Shown: positions 17,953 through 27,681 of the stretch, in pieces
Position numbering within the stretch: the first letter of the stretch is position 1
Layout: every line of letters begins with the position of its first letter
Assembly: GCF_902726565.1 (NCBI RefSeq)
Contig: NZ_CACVAF010000014.1
Location: forward strand, 1 to 64,000
Direction of reading: 5' to 3'
From: Yersinia vastinensis
GTDB taxonomy: Bacteria; Pseudomonadota; Gammaproteobacteria; Enterobacterales; Enterobacteriaceae
DNA: 64,000 nucleotides
The notes under the pieces: model-generated
Seen by the model: the letters and a program-made list of their open reading frames with translations, nothing else
Told to the model about the DNA's origin: nothing
The model's database searches: none
Made by a program: the position numbers and the translations under genes

Positions 17953-18949
17953 CATCTCTGATGCTGTTGCTGTGCATGGTTCCCCATTGGGGGGCGTCGC
18001 ATTACAGGGGGAAATAACCCCCGCCCATTCGGTTGTCGCGTTGGCCAGCCTGGAATTGTCGGAGGTAAGACAAACTGCGCTGGAAGAGACAATGGAGGAG
18101 ATCGGACTCAGCCTCGGTTCGCGCCTGAAAGATCAAAAATCTATCGATGCCGAGGAGTACCGCCAGCGCCGTCAGCAACTCTTGGTGAAATTGATTGAGC
18201 AAGTCACTAACAGTACGAACACCGTATTGCAGCAGAGCATTCCGCTAAATCTGGATATTGCATTGTTAGCCAGTAAGTTACGTCAAGGGGAGCTGTCGGT
18301 TGGGCAGCAGATTCTCTTGCTGGCCGCGATGATCGCGCACAGTAAAAATAATCCATTACGGCGTCATAGCTTATCGCTATTGCTTGAGCCGCTGCTGGAG
18401 GGAGCCGGCTGGGAAATTGAATTATTTGGTTCGCTGGAGTTTGGTACTAAGAAAAGCGGTAAGTTAGGGGCGGTTAAGCAACTGTTTGCACAAAGTATTG
18501 ACCAAGACGAGATATCAGTAGCGGAGTGGTTTGCTCAGGTCAGCCGCTGGCCGCAGCGTCAGCAACGAGTCCGGGTGCTGATGCGCGCGATCGCATTTGA
18601 TTTGTCTTGCCAGCCCCCCCCTCAACACGGCGAACGTTTGGCAGCCACTCTTTATCAACTTCGCCGTTTACTCATGTTTTTGGGGTTGGAAGATCATTGC
18701 GGCCGGATGGGAAACGCTTGTGGTGTGGCAGGGGATGTGATTCTCAGCGAGGTGTTAGCTATCGTCGGCCAGCCTTGGTTATTCAGTGGTTGGTTACAGC
18801 CGCGGATTGAGGCCATCGTGGGGCTGAATATCACTACTCGGCGCAGTTTTATTCGTCGGCTTTATGAATTGTTCAATCTTATTCCAGTTGACTGTTTCAA
18901 TGATCAAGAGCAGCAAGCGCAAATTTTGGCAACGTTGTTAGAAATATAA
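17936..18949 (+). CDS. ssaL: T3SS gatekeeper SsaL (SctW)
   Basis: A 337-residue gatekeeper of the SsaL/SepL/YopN-TyeA family, matching Salmonella SsaL (338). The N-terminal 70 residues are flexible; the rest is helical, with the RHSLSLLLEPLLEG segment near 155. With SsaB and SsaM it should hold back effectors until translocators have been exported. All three partners are present here. An approximately 108-base gap follows before ssaM. Confidence 0.84.
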   Translation: MININNISDAVAVHGSPLGGVALQGEITPAHSVVALASLELSEVRQTALEETMEEIGLSLGSRLKDQKSIDAEEYRQRRQQLLVKLIEQVTNSTNTVLQQSIPLNLDIALLASKLRQGELSVGQQILLLAAMIAHSKNNPLRRHSLSLLLEPLLEGAGWEIELFGSLEFGTKKSGKLGAVKQLFAQSIDQDEISVAEWFAQVSRWPQRQQRVRVLMRAIAFDLSCQPPPQHGERLAATLYQLRRLLMFLGLEDHCGRMGNACGVAGDVILSEVLAIVGQPWLFSGWLQPRIEAIVGLNITTRRSFIRRLYELFNLIPVDCFNDQEQQAQILATLLEI

Positions 18950-19057
18950 AAGGTGAGTTATTTAACGCTGCGCTGCGAATCAGGCCAATACCCGATAGTG
19001 ATGAGAATATAGGCTCCTTATTATTCACCTTGTGTGCTTATCAATGAGGTGCGGGTT

Positions 19058-19429
19058 ATGGAAATGGATTTAGTTGTCACCCGTAATCTACAGCTCTTTA
19101 TCCGAATGGCTGACTTACCTTGCACCCAATTGTCCGCTCGTATGCAGTGGCAGATAGGCCAACAACTGGTTTTTCTTGAGTGGCGCAACGCGAGGTTGCT
19201 GCTGACCAGTGGCGTACAACACCGGCATTATGACATGGATGACTTATTACAGCTCCAACAGTGCTGGCAGATCGAACGCTTTAATGGGGTCCCTCAACGT
19301 ATCTATTTACTGAAAATGGGCATGATGGTCAGTTGCTCTCCCCCTGCTGCATCAGGGGCTGAATTTTGGTATCTGCTTTATCAGCAACAGCGCGCTTTGC
19401 TCCGTCGCTTGCCGGGAGAATGTCGATGA
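19058..19429 (+). CDS. ssaM: SsaM-like gatekeeper-complex protein
   Basis: A 123-residue protein; Salmonella SsaM has 122 and the EPEC counterpart is CesL. It is a small soluble protein that binds SsaL and SpiC/SsaB. The start at 19058 is chosen over a GTG at 19034 because GAGGT stands at good spacing before it and the length then agrees. Its stop overlaps the ssaV start by 4 bases. Confidence 0.75.
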   Translation: MEMDLVVTRNLQLFIRMADLPCTQLSARMQWQIGQQLVFLEWRNARLLLTSGVQHRHYDMDDLLQLQQCWQIERFNGVPQRIYLLKMGMMVSCSPPAASGAEFWYLLYQQQRALLRRLPGECR

Positions 19430-21465
19430 AAGGATCGGTAATCACGCGCGCCTTGATGATGATCACCACGCGCCAAGATGTTTTCTTAGCGATCATGCTG
19501 TTGGTGGCGATCTTTATGATGATCTTGCCGCTGCCGACAGCAATGGTTGATGTGCTGATTGCGATCAATTTGGCGTTTTCTGTCATCCTGTTGATGATCT
19601 CAATTTATCTGCGCGATCCACTCGAATTCTCTGTCTTTCCATCATTGTTACTTATCACCACACTTTATCGCTTGGCGTTGACCATCAGTACCACTCGCTT
19701 AGTGCTGCTACAGCATGATGCGGGTGACATTGTCGAGGCTTTCGGCCAGTTTGTGGTTGGCGGTAACTTGGCAGTGGGGTTGATCATTTTTACGATTATC
19801 ACCGTGGTGCAGTTTATCGTCATTACCAAAGGTTCAGAGCGTGTGGCTGAAGTCAGTGCCCGTTTTTCACTTGATGGCATGCCGGGTAAACAGATGAGTA
19901 TTGACGGTGATATGCGTGCCGGGGTGATTGACTCTACTGAAGCGGGGCGACTGCGCGAGCGGGTGCAGAAAGAGAGCCGTCTGTTTGGTGCCATGGACGG
20001 GGCGATGAAGTTTGTTAAAGGGGATGCTATTGCCGGGATCATTGTCATTCTGGTGAATATTATCGGCGGTATTACCATCGGCGTGCTGCAACATAATATG
20101 TCGGCGGAGCAGGCGATGACCACCTATGCGGTGCTATCCGTGGGTGACGGATTATGCGCACAAATTCCGTCGTTACTTATCTCGATTACGGCGGGGATCA
20201 TTGTTACTCGCGTTCCGGGTCATGATAAGCAGAGTCTGGCTAAAGACTTGGCAATACAGGTTGGGCGTCAACCCGATGCCTTATGGTTAGCGGCGGCCAT
20301 CCTGACTGTTTTTGCCCTATTACCGGGTTTCCCATTTCTGATTTTTATGACTTTGGCGGCACTGGTTGCCGCCCCCGCATTTTTCCTTTACCGGAAAAAA
20401 CAGCAAAGAACCGGAGCCAATAATAATGGCGAAAATCTCTCTTCGACGGCCAATACCATGACGCCAGGAGCGGTGCCTTTGATGCTGTATTGTGCGCCAA
20501 ACTTACATTACTCCCATTTGGGGCGTGATATTGACGGCTTGCGCTGGCGTCGGTTTGAGCATCTTGGTGTCCCATTGCCGGAAGTGGTTGTTCGCAGTGA
20601 CCCCACATTAGCTGAGAATACGCTATTGATTCGGGTCTATCAGGAGCAAGTGCTCAAACTAACATTGCCCCCCGATGACTTATTACTGATTCATCCCAGC
20701 CCTCAGCTAACGACGCGCAGCCAATCTCTGGGGATGAAACTGGGCACTTTCGAGTGGCTGGCGGTGGAGCAAGGCCAGCAGGCCAAGACGTTGGGGCTGC
20801 CTTATGCTCAAGGGCAGCAGCGAATTATTCACTGTCTAACAAGAGTGCTTGAACGCCATACGGCTGAGTTTATCGGCGTACAGGAGACCCGTTATCTGAT
20901 GGATGCAATGGAAGGGCGCTACGGTGAGCTGGTGAAAGAGCTACAGCGCCAGATGCCGGTTGGTAAAGTGGCGGAAATACTGCAACGCCTGGTGGAAGAG
21001 GATGTGTCTATCCGAGATTTACGCGCTATTTTTGGCGCGCTGGTGGTCTGGGGCCCCAAAGAGAAAGACAGTGTGATGTTAACCGAATATGTCCGCATCG
21101 CCTTACGCCGCCATGTGTGTCGTCGGTTCAGTAAAAATCAGGTCTGGTTGCCGGTCTTGCGACTAGGAGAGGGGGCTGAAAATGTCATCCGTGAATCTAT
21201 TCGCCAGACGTCGGCAGGCACCTATTCAGCCTTGGGGGATAAACAATCACGGCTGATCCTCAGCAAAATAAAAAGCGCCTTTGCTGAAAACAGCGATGTG
21301 GTGCTGCTGACGGCCATCGATGTGCGGCGTTTTTTGCGCAAAATCATTGAGCGGGATCTTTTTGCGCTACCGGTGCTGTCATGGCAAGAGCTGGGTGATG
21401 AAATGAACATCAAAGTGGCGGGCACGATTGAGCTTATCGGAGATGAGCTTGATGAAGCCGCTTAA
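19426..21465 (+). CDS. ssaV: T3SS export gate protein SsaV (SctV)
   Basis: A 679-residue FlhA/SctV-family export gate; Salmonella SsaV has 681. The N-terminal half has about eight membrane helices (residues 20-330). The cytoplasmic FHIPEP loop appears as [20 protein letters not shown] near residue 150. The C-terminal cytoplasmic domain (about 350-679) builds the nonameric ring that selects substrates. The start at 19426 overlaps the ssaM stop (ATGA) and has GGGAGA 7 bases before it; longer starts lie inside ssaM. Confidence 0.95.
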   Translation: MKGSVITRALMMITTRQDVFLAIMLLVAIFMMILPLPTAMVDVLIAINLAFSVILLMISIYLRDPLEFSVFPSLLLITTLYRLALTISTTRLVLLQHDAGDIVEAFGQFVVGGNLAVGLIIFTIITVVQFIVITKGSERVAEVSARFSLDGMPGKQMSIDGDMRAGVIDSTEAGRLRERVQKESRLFGAMDGAMKFVKGDAIAGIIVILVNIIGGITIGVLQHNMSAEQAMTTYAVLSVGDGLCAQIPSLLISITAGIIVTRVPGHDKQSLAKDLAIQVGRQPDALWLAAAILTVFALLPGFPFLIFMTLAALVAAPAFFLYRKKQQRTGANNNGENLSSTANTMTPGAVPLMLYCAPNLHYSHLGRDIDGLRWRRFEHLGVPLPEVVVRSDPTLAENTLLIRVYQEQVLKLTLPPDDLLLIHPSPQLTTRSQSLGMKLGTFEWLAVEQGQQAKTLGLPYAQGQQRIIHCLTRVLERHTAEFIGVQETRYLMDAMEGRYGELVKELQRQMPVGKVAEILQRLVEEDVSIRDLRAIFGALVVWGPKEKDSVMLTEYVRIALRRHVCRRFSKNQVWLPVLRLGEGAENVIRESIRQTSAGTYSALGDKQSRLILSKIKSAFAENSDVVLLTAIDVRRFLRKIIERDLFALPVLSWQELGDEMNIKVAGTIELIGDELDEAA

Positions 21466-22801
21466 TATTTCAGTATTAAGTGCTCAATTGCAGCAGCAAT
21501 TGGGCTTAATCTCCTCGCCGCCGGATGGCATGAAATATTGCGGGCAGATATTGGATATTGGCCCGACACTGCTACACGCCCATTTGCCCGGCGTGGCGTT
21601 AGGAGAATTATGCCGTATCGCCTCACCGGATATGTTGGCGGAAGTGGTTGCTATTGAACAGCAAACGGCCTTGCTGTCACCGTTTGCTTCCCCCACCGGC
21701 TTGCGATGTGGCCAATGGGTCTCGCCGCTGGGGCATGCGCACCGAGTCAGAGTCGGGGATGATCTCGCTGGGCGAGTATTGGATGGTCTGGGGAAGCCCA
21801 TAGATGATGGCCCTCCACTGACCGGTTATTGGCGTGAGCTGGACTCTCCTCCTCCCGACCCATTAACCCGTCAGCCAGTACAGCAAATATTGCTGACAGG
21901 CATTCGCGCCGTTGATGGCCTGCTCAGTTGTGGCGAGGGGCAACGCATCGGTATTTTTGCCGCCGCCGGTGTAGGGAAAAGCAGTTTACTCAGCATGCTG
22001 TGCAAGGGGTGTCATGCAGACATCACGGTGTTGGCCCTGATTGGTGAACGAGGCCGAGAAGTGCGCGAGTTTCTTGAACAGGTGCTCACGCCACAAGTAC
22101 GTGCGCGTACGGTGGTGATAGTGGCAACCTCTGATCGCCCCGCGCTGGAGCGGCTTAAAGGGATTTATACCGCCACCACGGTGGCCGAATATTTCCGTGA
22201 GCGTGGGCTAAAAGTGTTGCTGATGGCCGATTCGCTCACCCGCTATGCCAGAGCTGCCCGCGAGATTGGCCTAGCGGCAGGGGAGATTCCTGCAATGGGC
22301 AGTTTTCCCGCCAGTGTTTTTGCCTCTCTCCCCCGGTTGCTTGAACGGGCGGGTAACAGCGCGCGTGGCAGTATCACGGCGTTTTACACGGTTTTGGTTG
22401 AGGGCGATGACATGAATGAGCCAGTCGCTGATGAGGTGCGTTCTCTATTGGATGGGCACATTGTGTTATCAAGGCAACTGGCGGGGGCCGGGCACTATCC
22501 GGCCATTGATATTGCCGCCAGTATCAGCCGTATCATGCCGCAAATTGTCAGTGCGGGGCATCTGGCTTTGGCGCAAAAATTGCGGCAAATGCAGGCTCGT
22601 TATCAGGAGATAGAATTGCTGGTACGGGTGGGCGAATATCAGGAAGGACAAGATTTACAAGCCGATGATGCTCTACAGCGTTACCCGGCTATCTGTGCCT
22701 TTTTACAGCAGGAGAACTCATCATCATCTCAAACCGCCGCCGACCTCAATCATATACTCGAACAACTCGCGCAGGCGCTAGGGGAGTCAACTCCGCACTA
22801 G
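21452..22801 (+). CDS. ssaN: T3SS ATPase SsaN (SctN)
   Basis: A 449-residue FliI/SctN-family hexameric ATPase that unfolds substrates and strips chaperones at the gate. The P-loop is AAAGVGKSS (about residue 177), the Walker B region is [19 protein letters not shown] (about 255), and [14 protein letters not shown] follows. The start at 21452 lies within the end of ssaV after GGAG at good spacing; ATG 21443 is too close to it. It overlaps ssaO by one base. Confidence 0.95.
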   Translation: MKPLNISVLSAQLQQQLGLISSPPDGMKYCGQILDIGPTLLHAHLPGVALGELCRIASPDMLAEVVAIEQQTALLSPFASPTGLRCGQWVSPLGHAHRVRVGDDLAGRVLDGLGKPIDDGPPLTGYWRELDSPPPDPLTRQPVQQILLTGIRAVDGLLSCGEGQRIGIFAAAGVGKSSLLSMLCKGCHADITVLALIGERGREVREFLEQVLTPQVRARTVVIVATSDRPALERLKGIYTATTVAEYFRERGLKVLLMADSLTRYARAAREIGLAAGEIPAMGSFPASVFASLPRLLERAGNSARGSITAFYTVLVEGDDMNEPVADEVRSLLDGHIVLSRQLAGAGHYPAIDIAASISRIMPQIVSAGHLALAQKLRQMQARYQEIELLVRVGEYQEGQDLQADDALQRYPAICAFLQQENSSSSQTAADLNHILEQLAQALGESTPH

Positions 22802-23184
22802 TGACTCTTGCGCGTCTGCTGGCGCTGCGGCAACGCAAAGCACACCGGTTACGTCGGCAATGGGTGTGCTTGCGCCAGATATATGAGCAGCAGGAGCAGC
22901 AATTGGTGGATCTTCGTCATCAACGCCAGCAGTTATGTCGTCGGCTACAACACATTGCAGATTGGCGTGGCAAATTACATCCTGCAGAGGCTGACGAGCA
23001 ACGCGCTTTGCAACATGAGGTGTATCAGACTGAGCGAGAGTTACAAAAATGTATTTGTGAATTGGTCGCCCGGCATCAGCAACAGCACACGGCTATTGAA
23101 TCACAGCAGGTGCTGATACGGATTAATCAGCGGGAACAGGAAAAATTACGGATGCTAATCAAAAATGAGACGAATCGATATTGA
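22801..23184 (+). CDS. ssaO: T3SS stalk protein SsaO (SctO)
   Basis: A 127-residue SctO/FliJ-type protein, almost entirely a long charged coiled coil rich in Arg, Gln and Glu, as in Salmonella SsaO (125). It should sit as a central stalk in the ATPase ring. It begins with GTG at 22801, sharing one base with the ssaN stop, and overlaps ssaP by 20 bases. Confidence 0.8.
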   Translation: MTLARLLALRQRKAHRLRRQWVCLRQIYEQQEQQLVDLRHQRQQLCRRLQHIADWRGKLHPAEADEQRALQHEVYQTERELQKCICELVARHQQQHTAIESQQVLIRINQREQEKLRMLIKNETNRY

Positions 23185-23563
23185 AGGTGCCCTGCCACCG
23201 CGAAGAGAGAACTATTTTAAGGAGGAACCGCTGACGTATATAGATAATGAACGGCAAGAACAGCGATTTTCTGGGTATTTGACTTCTCACCTATCCCCGG
23301 CACCAAACATGACGGATACCTTGATTCGCGCTGAGGGAGAGAAACCGATGCAGGCAGATTATCGTCTCGTCAGCGGCCCACTGTATGGGACTCTGGTCCA
23401 TGTTCAGTTATCTGGTAATGGCTTGCATATTGTCCTCAGTCACACCAACCGTGCGCTTATCGAACGTTTGCAACCAATACAGGCCCGCTGGCAGCGGCAA
23501 TTGCATCAACTGGGTTTTCCCTGTGTTTTGGAGGTGGCCCATGCTAGGGACATTGTCGGCTGA
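23165..23563 (+). CDS. ssaP: SsaP-like needle-length/switch protein (SctP)
   Basis: A 132-residue protein in the ssaP position (Salmonella SsaP, 124). The N-terminal half is polar and disordered; a compact C-terminal segment (about 60-130) may be the substrate-switch part. Proteins of this class set needle length and trigger the change to translocator export. SPI-2 members are unusually short. Assignment is by position and size. Confidence 0.7.
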   Translation: MRRIDIEGALPPRRENYFKEEPLTYIDNERQEQRFSGYLTSHLSPAPNMTDTLIRAEGEKPMQADYRLVSGPLYGTLVHVQLSGNGLHIVLSHTNRALIERLQPIQARWQRQLHQLGFPCVLEVAHARDIVG

Positions 23564-24500
23564 ATTACGCCAAATCAGTGCTGTTGTGGGCGCAGGGCGA
23601 CATAGTGCCGGTATTTCCGCCGCAGTGAAACAAATAGAGGGCGAGGGTGTTTATTTGCCACTGCACTGTATTGAACAGGAACAAACTGCAAGAGAGTGTG
23701 GTTTTTGGCTATCCCAGACTTGTTGGAACCATTGGTTGGCATCTTCACTGGCGACTGATGATGCGCATTTTCTGGAGCCAACGTTGGTGACGGCCATGGC
23801 CCATTGGGCCGTCAGCCCTCTGTTGAGTGAATTACCCGAGCTGGCAATTTATGACCCTACGCCACGGTCAATGACGCTATTGCGCCAATGGGCGGTGATG
23901 CTGACCTTTGAATTGGAAGGGCAACAATTGAGCGGCGTACTGTTTGGTTGGCCACTGGTATCGCTAACCGAAACCTTGTCTCATTGGGGCAGTGAGTTGG
24001 TCACTGAAACGACCCCACTCTGGCAAACGGGTTTAGTGGTGGGGTGGCACCGTTTATCGTTACATCAATTACAGCAAATCAAGCCTGGGGATGGGATGCG
24101 GATAACTTGTGCCGCTGAATTGGCGCAAGGGAACTGTTGGTTATGGCAAACGGCATCGCCACAGATTTATATCAAGTTGGAGGAGGGGAACAAAATGACA
24201 ATTCAACAGATTAATGACGATATTGACAAGCTATTGGAGCTGGATGTTGCCGTCACACCAAAAACCTCGCAGACCGTGATGATTGAGAGTTTGCCACAAA
24301 CGCTGGTCATGGAAATTGGCCGTCTGACTCTGCCACTAGGTGACATTAAACAGTTAGCCGTAGGCCAAACATTGGTGTGCCAGACGCATTTCTACGGCGA
24401 GGTGAATATCCGTTTGCATGGACAGCCTGTTGGTAGCGGCAGCTTACTAAACTGTGAAGGGGAGCTTGTGGTCAGAATTGAGCGGTGGTGGACGCAATAA
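23541..24500 (+). CDS. ssaQ: T3SS sorting-platform protein SsaQ (SctQ)
   Basis: A 319-residue SctQ/FliN-like protein (Salmonella SsaQ, 322). A variable N-terminal domain precedes two surface-presentation-of-antigens (SpoA) domains. The last, at about residues 235-318, contains IESLPQTLVMEIGRLTLPL, as in FliN. GGAGGTGGCCC precedes the ATG at 23541; a longer in-frame extension to 23385 overlaps ssaP in another frame and is not needed. An internal start at 24195 can yield a short isoform. Confidence 0.9.
   Translation: MLGTLSAELRQISAVVGAGRHSAGISAAVKQIEGEGVYLPLHCIEQEQTARECGFWLSQTCWNHWLASSLATDDAHFLEPTLVTAMAHWAVSPLLSELPELAIYDPTPRSMTLLRQWAVMLTFELEGQQLSGVLFGWPLVSLTETLSHWGSELVTETTPLWQTGLVVGWHRLSLHQLQQIKPGDGMRITCAAELAQGNCWLWQTASPQIYIKLEEGNKMTIQQINDDIDKLLELDVAVTPKTSQTVMIESLPQTLVMEIGRLTLPLGDIKQLAVGQTLVCQTHFYGEVNIRLHGQPVGSGSLLNCEGELVVRIERWWTQ
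24195..24500 (+). CDS. ssaQ: Probable short isoform of SsaQ (internal start)
   Basis: Inside ssaQ, GGAGGGGAACAAA lies directly before an in-frame ATG at 24195. Translation from there gives a 101-residue product made of the C-terminal SpoA domain alone. Salmonella ssaQ and Yersinia yscQ are known to make such short products, which assemble with the full-length form. The ribosome binding site is as strong as any in the operon, so the internal start is probably used. Confidence 0.7.
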   Translation: MTIQQINDDIDKLLELDVAVTPKTSQTVMIESLPQTLVMEIGRLTLPLGDIKQLAVGQTLVCQTHFYGEVNIRLHGQPVGSGSLLNCEGELVVRIERWWTQ

Positions 24501-24696
24501 TACCGATAACGTTGAGCATGCGCATTCCCAATAAATATTAAGTGACAAAGAGGCTAGGGTATTAAGTGCCTGAATACTTCAGCAATATAAAAGCCGACAG
24601 ATATTAGGGTTATTACCTGATATCTAAACACGGGGGGGAAATAAATACTGTAGGCATTCCTTTTACCTAACAGGTCAGCCTTTTGTGGAATAGATT
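24501..24696 (+). other. Spacer between ssaQ and ssaR
   Basis: This 196-base gap interrupts an otherwise tightly packed operon. It holds no ORF of note. A G-rich stretch is followed by AT-rich sequence before ssaR, so an internal promoter for ssaRSTU is possible. No clear hairpin terminator was seen. Confidence 0.4.
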
Positions 24697-25347
24697 ATGG
24701 CGTTGCTAAACTCGTCCTCTCAATTGATTGTCCTGCTTTTTTTTCTGTCATTGTTGCCCCTGCTCATGGTCATGGGGACATCATTTCTCAAGCTGTCTAT
24801 CGTCTTTTCGTTACTGCGAAATGCGCTGGGTGTTCAGCAGGTTCCGCCTAATATTGCTATTTATGGTTTGGCGTTAGTACTGACGATTTTTATCATGGCA
24901 CCGGTCGGATTAGATGTGCATGCCCGTCTTCAGGAGGGGCCGTTGTCAAATGAAATTGTCCCTTTGCTGCACCAGATTGATGAACGTGCTCTGGGGCCAT
25001 ACCGTGATTTCTTACAGCGTAATACGGATGCAGAGCAGGCCCGTTTTTTTAACGATATCGTCCAGACCAAATGGCCTGAGCGTTATCGAGATACCATCAA
25101 ACCTAACTCACTGTTGATCTTGATGCCGGCATTTACTCTGAGTCAACTGACAGAGGCATTTAAAATTGGCTTGCTGCTTTACCTGCCTTTTGTCGCAATC
25201 GACTTGATTGTCTCCAATATTTTGCTGGCGATGGGCATGATGATGGTCTCACCTATCACCATTTCTCTGCCATTTAAGTTATTGATTTTTATACTTATAG
25301 ATGGGTGGGGATTGCTGCTGGGGCAGTTGGTGGGTTCTTACCTATGA
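24697..25347 (+). CDS. ssaR: T3SS export apparatus protein SsaR (SctR)
   Basis: A 216-residue FliP/SctR-family inner-membrane protein (Salmonella SsaR, 215). Membrane helices lie at about residues 8-32, 50-72, 155-180 and 185-212. The family motifs TSFLKLSIVFSLLRNALG and MGMMMVSPITISLPFKLL are present. With SsaS and SsaT it forms the helical core export gate. Confidence 0.95.
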   Translation: MALLNSSSQLIVLLFFLSLLPLLMVMGTSFLKLSIVFSLLRNALGVQQVPPNIAIYGLALVLTIFIMAPVGLDVHARLQEGPLSNEIVPLLHQIDERALGPYRDFLQRNTDAEQARFFNDIVQTKWPERYRDTIKPNSLLILMPAFTLSQLTEAFKIGLLLYLPFVAIDLIVSNILLAMGMMMVSPITISLPFKLLIFILIDGWGLLLGQLVGSYL

Positions 25348-25369
25348 GTCGTTATCGGAGGGCACTTCA

Positions 25370-25639
25370 ATGAGCAATGCCATTGTTGTTCATCTGGCGA
25401 CCCAACTGCTGTGGATAGTCTTATTGCTGTCAATGCCCGTCGTGTTGGTGGCATCGGTGGTGGGGATTATCGTCAGCTTGTTGCAGGCACTCACCCAAAT
25501 ACAGGACCAAACATTACAGTTTTTGATTAAATTACTGGCGGTATCAGCCACGCTATTGATTACCTACCATTGGATGGGAACGACGTTACTGAATTATACC
25601 CAGCAGACCTTTTTGCAAATCACCAGTATGCGGTCTTGA
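25370..25639 (+). CDS. ssaS: T3SS export apparatus protein SsaS (SctS)
   Basis: An 89-residue FliQ/SctS-family protein (Salmonella SsaS, 88) with two membrane helices (about 15-40 and 52-75) and the conserved VSLLQALTQIQDQTL loop. The ATG at 25370 has CGGAGGG upstream; a longer frame from 25301 overlaps ssaR and is rejected. It lies directly before ssaT. Confidence 0.94.
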   Translation: MSNAIVVHLATQLLWIVLLLSMPVVLVASVVGIIVSLLQALTQIQDQTLQFLIKLLAVSATLLITYHWMGTTLLNYTQQTFLQITSMRS

Positions 25640-25640
25640 T

Positions 25641-26444
25641 ATGGATGATCCTCTGCATTGGTTAGGTGCGTTGGGGCTGGCGATGATGCGACCTTATGGG
25701 ATGTTGCTGATATTGCCGCTGTTTACTGCTCGCAGCTTGGGCAGCAGCTTATTACGAAATGGCTTGGTTTTGGCCATCGCGTTGCCAGTGACACCGCTAT
25801 TTTTTAGCGCATCTTTAATACCTCACGATAGCCTCACCACATGGTTTGGATTGCTCTGCATCGAGCTATTGGTTGGGGTAATGATTGGTTTTGTGGCCGC
25901 ATTGCCTTTTTGGGCCATTGATATGGCCGGCTTCCTGATTGACACCTTGCGCGGTGCCACGATGTCCACGTTGTTTAATCCCAGCATGGGCATGGAATCT
26001 TCAATTTTTGGAGTGCTGTTTACCCAGCTTTTAACTGTGCTGTTTCTGATCTCGGGCGGGTTCAATCTGGTGCTAACGGCACTCTACGGTTCCTATGACA
26101 TTTTACCCGCAGGCAGCGGTATCCAGCCCTCATCGGCCATGTTGCACTTTTTACAAAGTGAGTGGCAGCTGATGTATGAACTCTGCCTGAGTTTTGCACT
26201 ACCTGCGTTGCTGGTGATGGTCTTGGCGGATTTATCTCTAGGGCTTATCAATCGTTCAGCGCAGCAGTTGAATGTTTTCTTTCTGGCAATGCCAATTAAA
26301 AGTGCCTTAGCGCTGTTTCTGTTAGTGATTAGTTTGCCTTATGCCCTGCATCACTATTTAGTGGGCATCAACCAGACCGAACAGAAGATAACCACACTTA
26401 TCCCATTGATAAATGAGGCGGCTGATGAGCAACGAAAGCAGTGA
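25641..26444 (+). CDS. ssaT: T3SS export apparatus protein SsaT (SctT)
   Basis: A 267-residue FliR/SctT-family inner-membrane protein (Salmonella SsaT, 259) with about six to seven membrane helices. It contains the family segment FWAIDMAGFLIDTLRGATMS (about residue 92). It completes the SctRST core. One base separates it from ssaS, and it overlaps ssaU by 20 bases. Confidence 0.94.
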   Translation: MDDPLHWLGALGLAMMRPYGMLLILPLFTARSLGSSLLRNGLVLAIALPVTPLFFSASLIPHDSLTTWFGLLCIELLVGVMIGFVAALPFWAIDMAGFLIDTLRGATMSTLFNPSMGMESSIFGVLFTQLLTVLFLISGGFNLVLTALYGSYDILPAGSGIQPSSAMLHFLQSEWQLMYELCLSFALPALLVMVLADLSLGLINRSAQQLNVFFLAMPIKSALALFLLVISLPYALHHYLVGINQTEQKITTLIPLINEAADEQRKQ

Positions 26445-27501
26445 AAAGAACGAAAAACCCACCGCGAAACGTCTGCAAGAGGCCCGAGAAAAAGGGCAGG
26501 TCATTAAAAGTGTTGAGATAACCTCTGGAATACAGTTATTGGTGCTGGTGGCTTATTTTCTCCTGACTGGCTACACACTCGTTGATCAGGCGAGCGCGCT
26601 AATTCGCAGTTCAATTGAACAATTACGACAGCCTTTCTCGATGGCGTTGGCACATATAGGTGCGGAGTTCATGGCCATTTTTATCCATATCATGGGGATT
26701 CTGGGTGGGGCGTTGGTTTTAATGACCATGCTTTCCGGGATTGCACAGGTTGGGCCATTATTGGCGACAAAAGCGGTGGAATTTAAAGGCGAACACATCA
26801 ATCCAATCAATAATGCGAAACAGCTTTTTTCACTGCACAGCCTATTCGAGCTGATGAAGTCATTACTTAAAGTGGGCGTGTTGACCCTGATTTTTGGCTA
26901 TTTATTGATGCATTATACCCCTTCTTTTGGTTACCTCTCTTATTGTGGCAGTCAGTGTGCTATCCCGGTTTTTGCCACCTTAATGGGCTGGATATTGGGG
27001 GCATTGATTGCCTGCTATGTGGTTTTTTCTCTGATGGACTATGCTTTTCAGCGTTATAACACCATGAAACAACTAAAAATGTCTCATGATGAGGTTAAGC
27101 GAGAGCACAAAGACAGTGATGGCGATCCGCATATCAAGCAGCGGCAGCGGCAGTTACAGCATGAAGTGCAAAGTGGCAGTTTTGCTAAAAATGTACAGCG
27201 TGCGACGGCGGTGGTGCGTAACCCCACGCATTTTGCTGTTTGCCTGTTTTATCATCCCGATGATGCCCCTCTTCCGGTCGTCATTGAAAAAGGTCAGGGT
27301 GAGCGTGCGGCATTGATGATTAAACTGGCAGAGAAACAGGGTATTCCTATCGTCGAAAATATCACGCTGGCGCGTGCATTACATCGTGATGTGGCCTGTG
27401 GCGATACCATCTCTGAACCTTTTTTTGAGCCTGTGGCCGCTATCTTGCGCATGGCGATGTCTCTGGATTACCAAGCTTCAGAGGTGAGCGAGCAGGTTTA
27501 A
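26425..27501 (+). CDS. ssaU: T3SS autoprotease/switch protein SsaU (SctU)
   Basis: A 358-residue FlhB/SctU-family protein (Salmonella SsaU, 352). The N-terminus begins SEKNEKPTAKRLQEAREKGQ, typical of the family. Four membrane helices lie between residues 28 and 215. The cytoplasmic tail contains the self-cleavage motif NPTH in VRNPTHFAVCLFYHP (about residue 262). Cleavage switches specificity to translocators. The start at 26425 gives the family N-terminus; ATG 26413 would add four residues. It ends the T3SS operon, and no clear hairpin follows. Confidence 0.95.
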   Translation: MSNESSEKNEKPTAKRLQEAREKGQVIKSVEITSGIQLLVLVAYFLLTGYTLVDQASALIRSSIEQLRQPFSMALAHIGAEFMAIFIHIMGILGGALVLMTMLSGIAQVGPLLATKAVEFKGEHINPINNAKQLFSLHSLFELMKSLLKVGVLTLIFGYLLMHYTPSFGYLSYCGSQCAIPVFATLMGWILGALIACYVVFSLMDYAFQRYNTMKQLKMSHDEVKREHKDSDGDPHIKQRQRQLQHEVQSGSFAKNVQRATAVVRNPTHFAVCLFYHPDDAPLPVVIEKGQGERAALMIKLAEKQGIPIVENITLARALHRDVACGDTISEPFFEPVAAILRMAMSLDYQASEVSEQV

Positions 27502-27681
27502 AGCCAGTGATTTCTCAATCATCATAATTTCTTATCAACTTAACTTTTGATTAACATCCAATTTCCAATCCATCATGCCCCATTGAATCGATAATTGACT
27601 TATTATAGTTAGGTCTATTTTCCTCGTCGCTGTGTATAACCCTGATACCGCTTGTGACAACACACCTTTGGAGGTGTCAGT

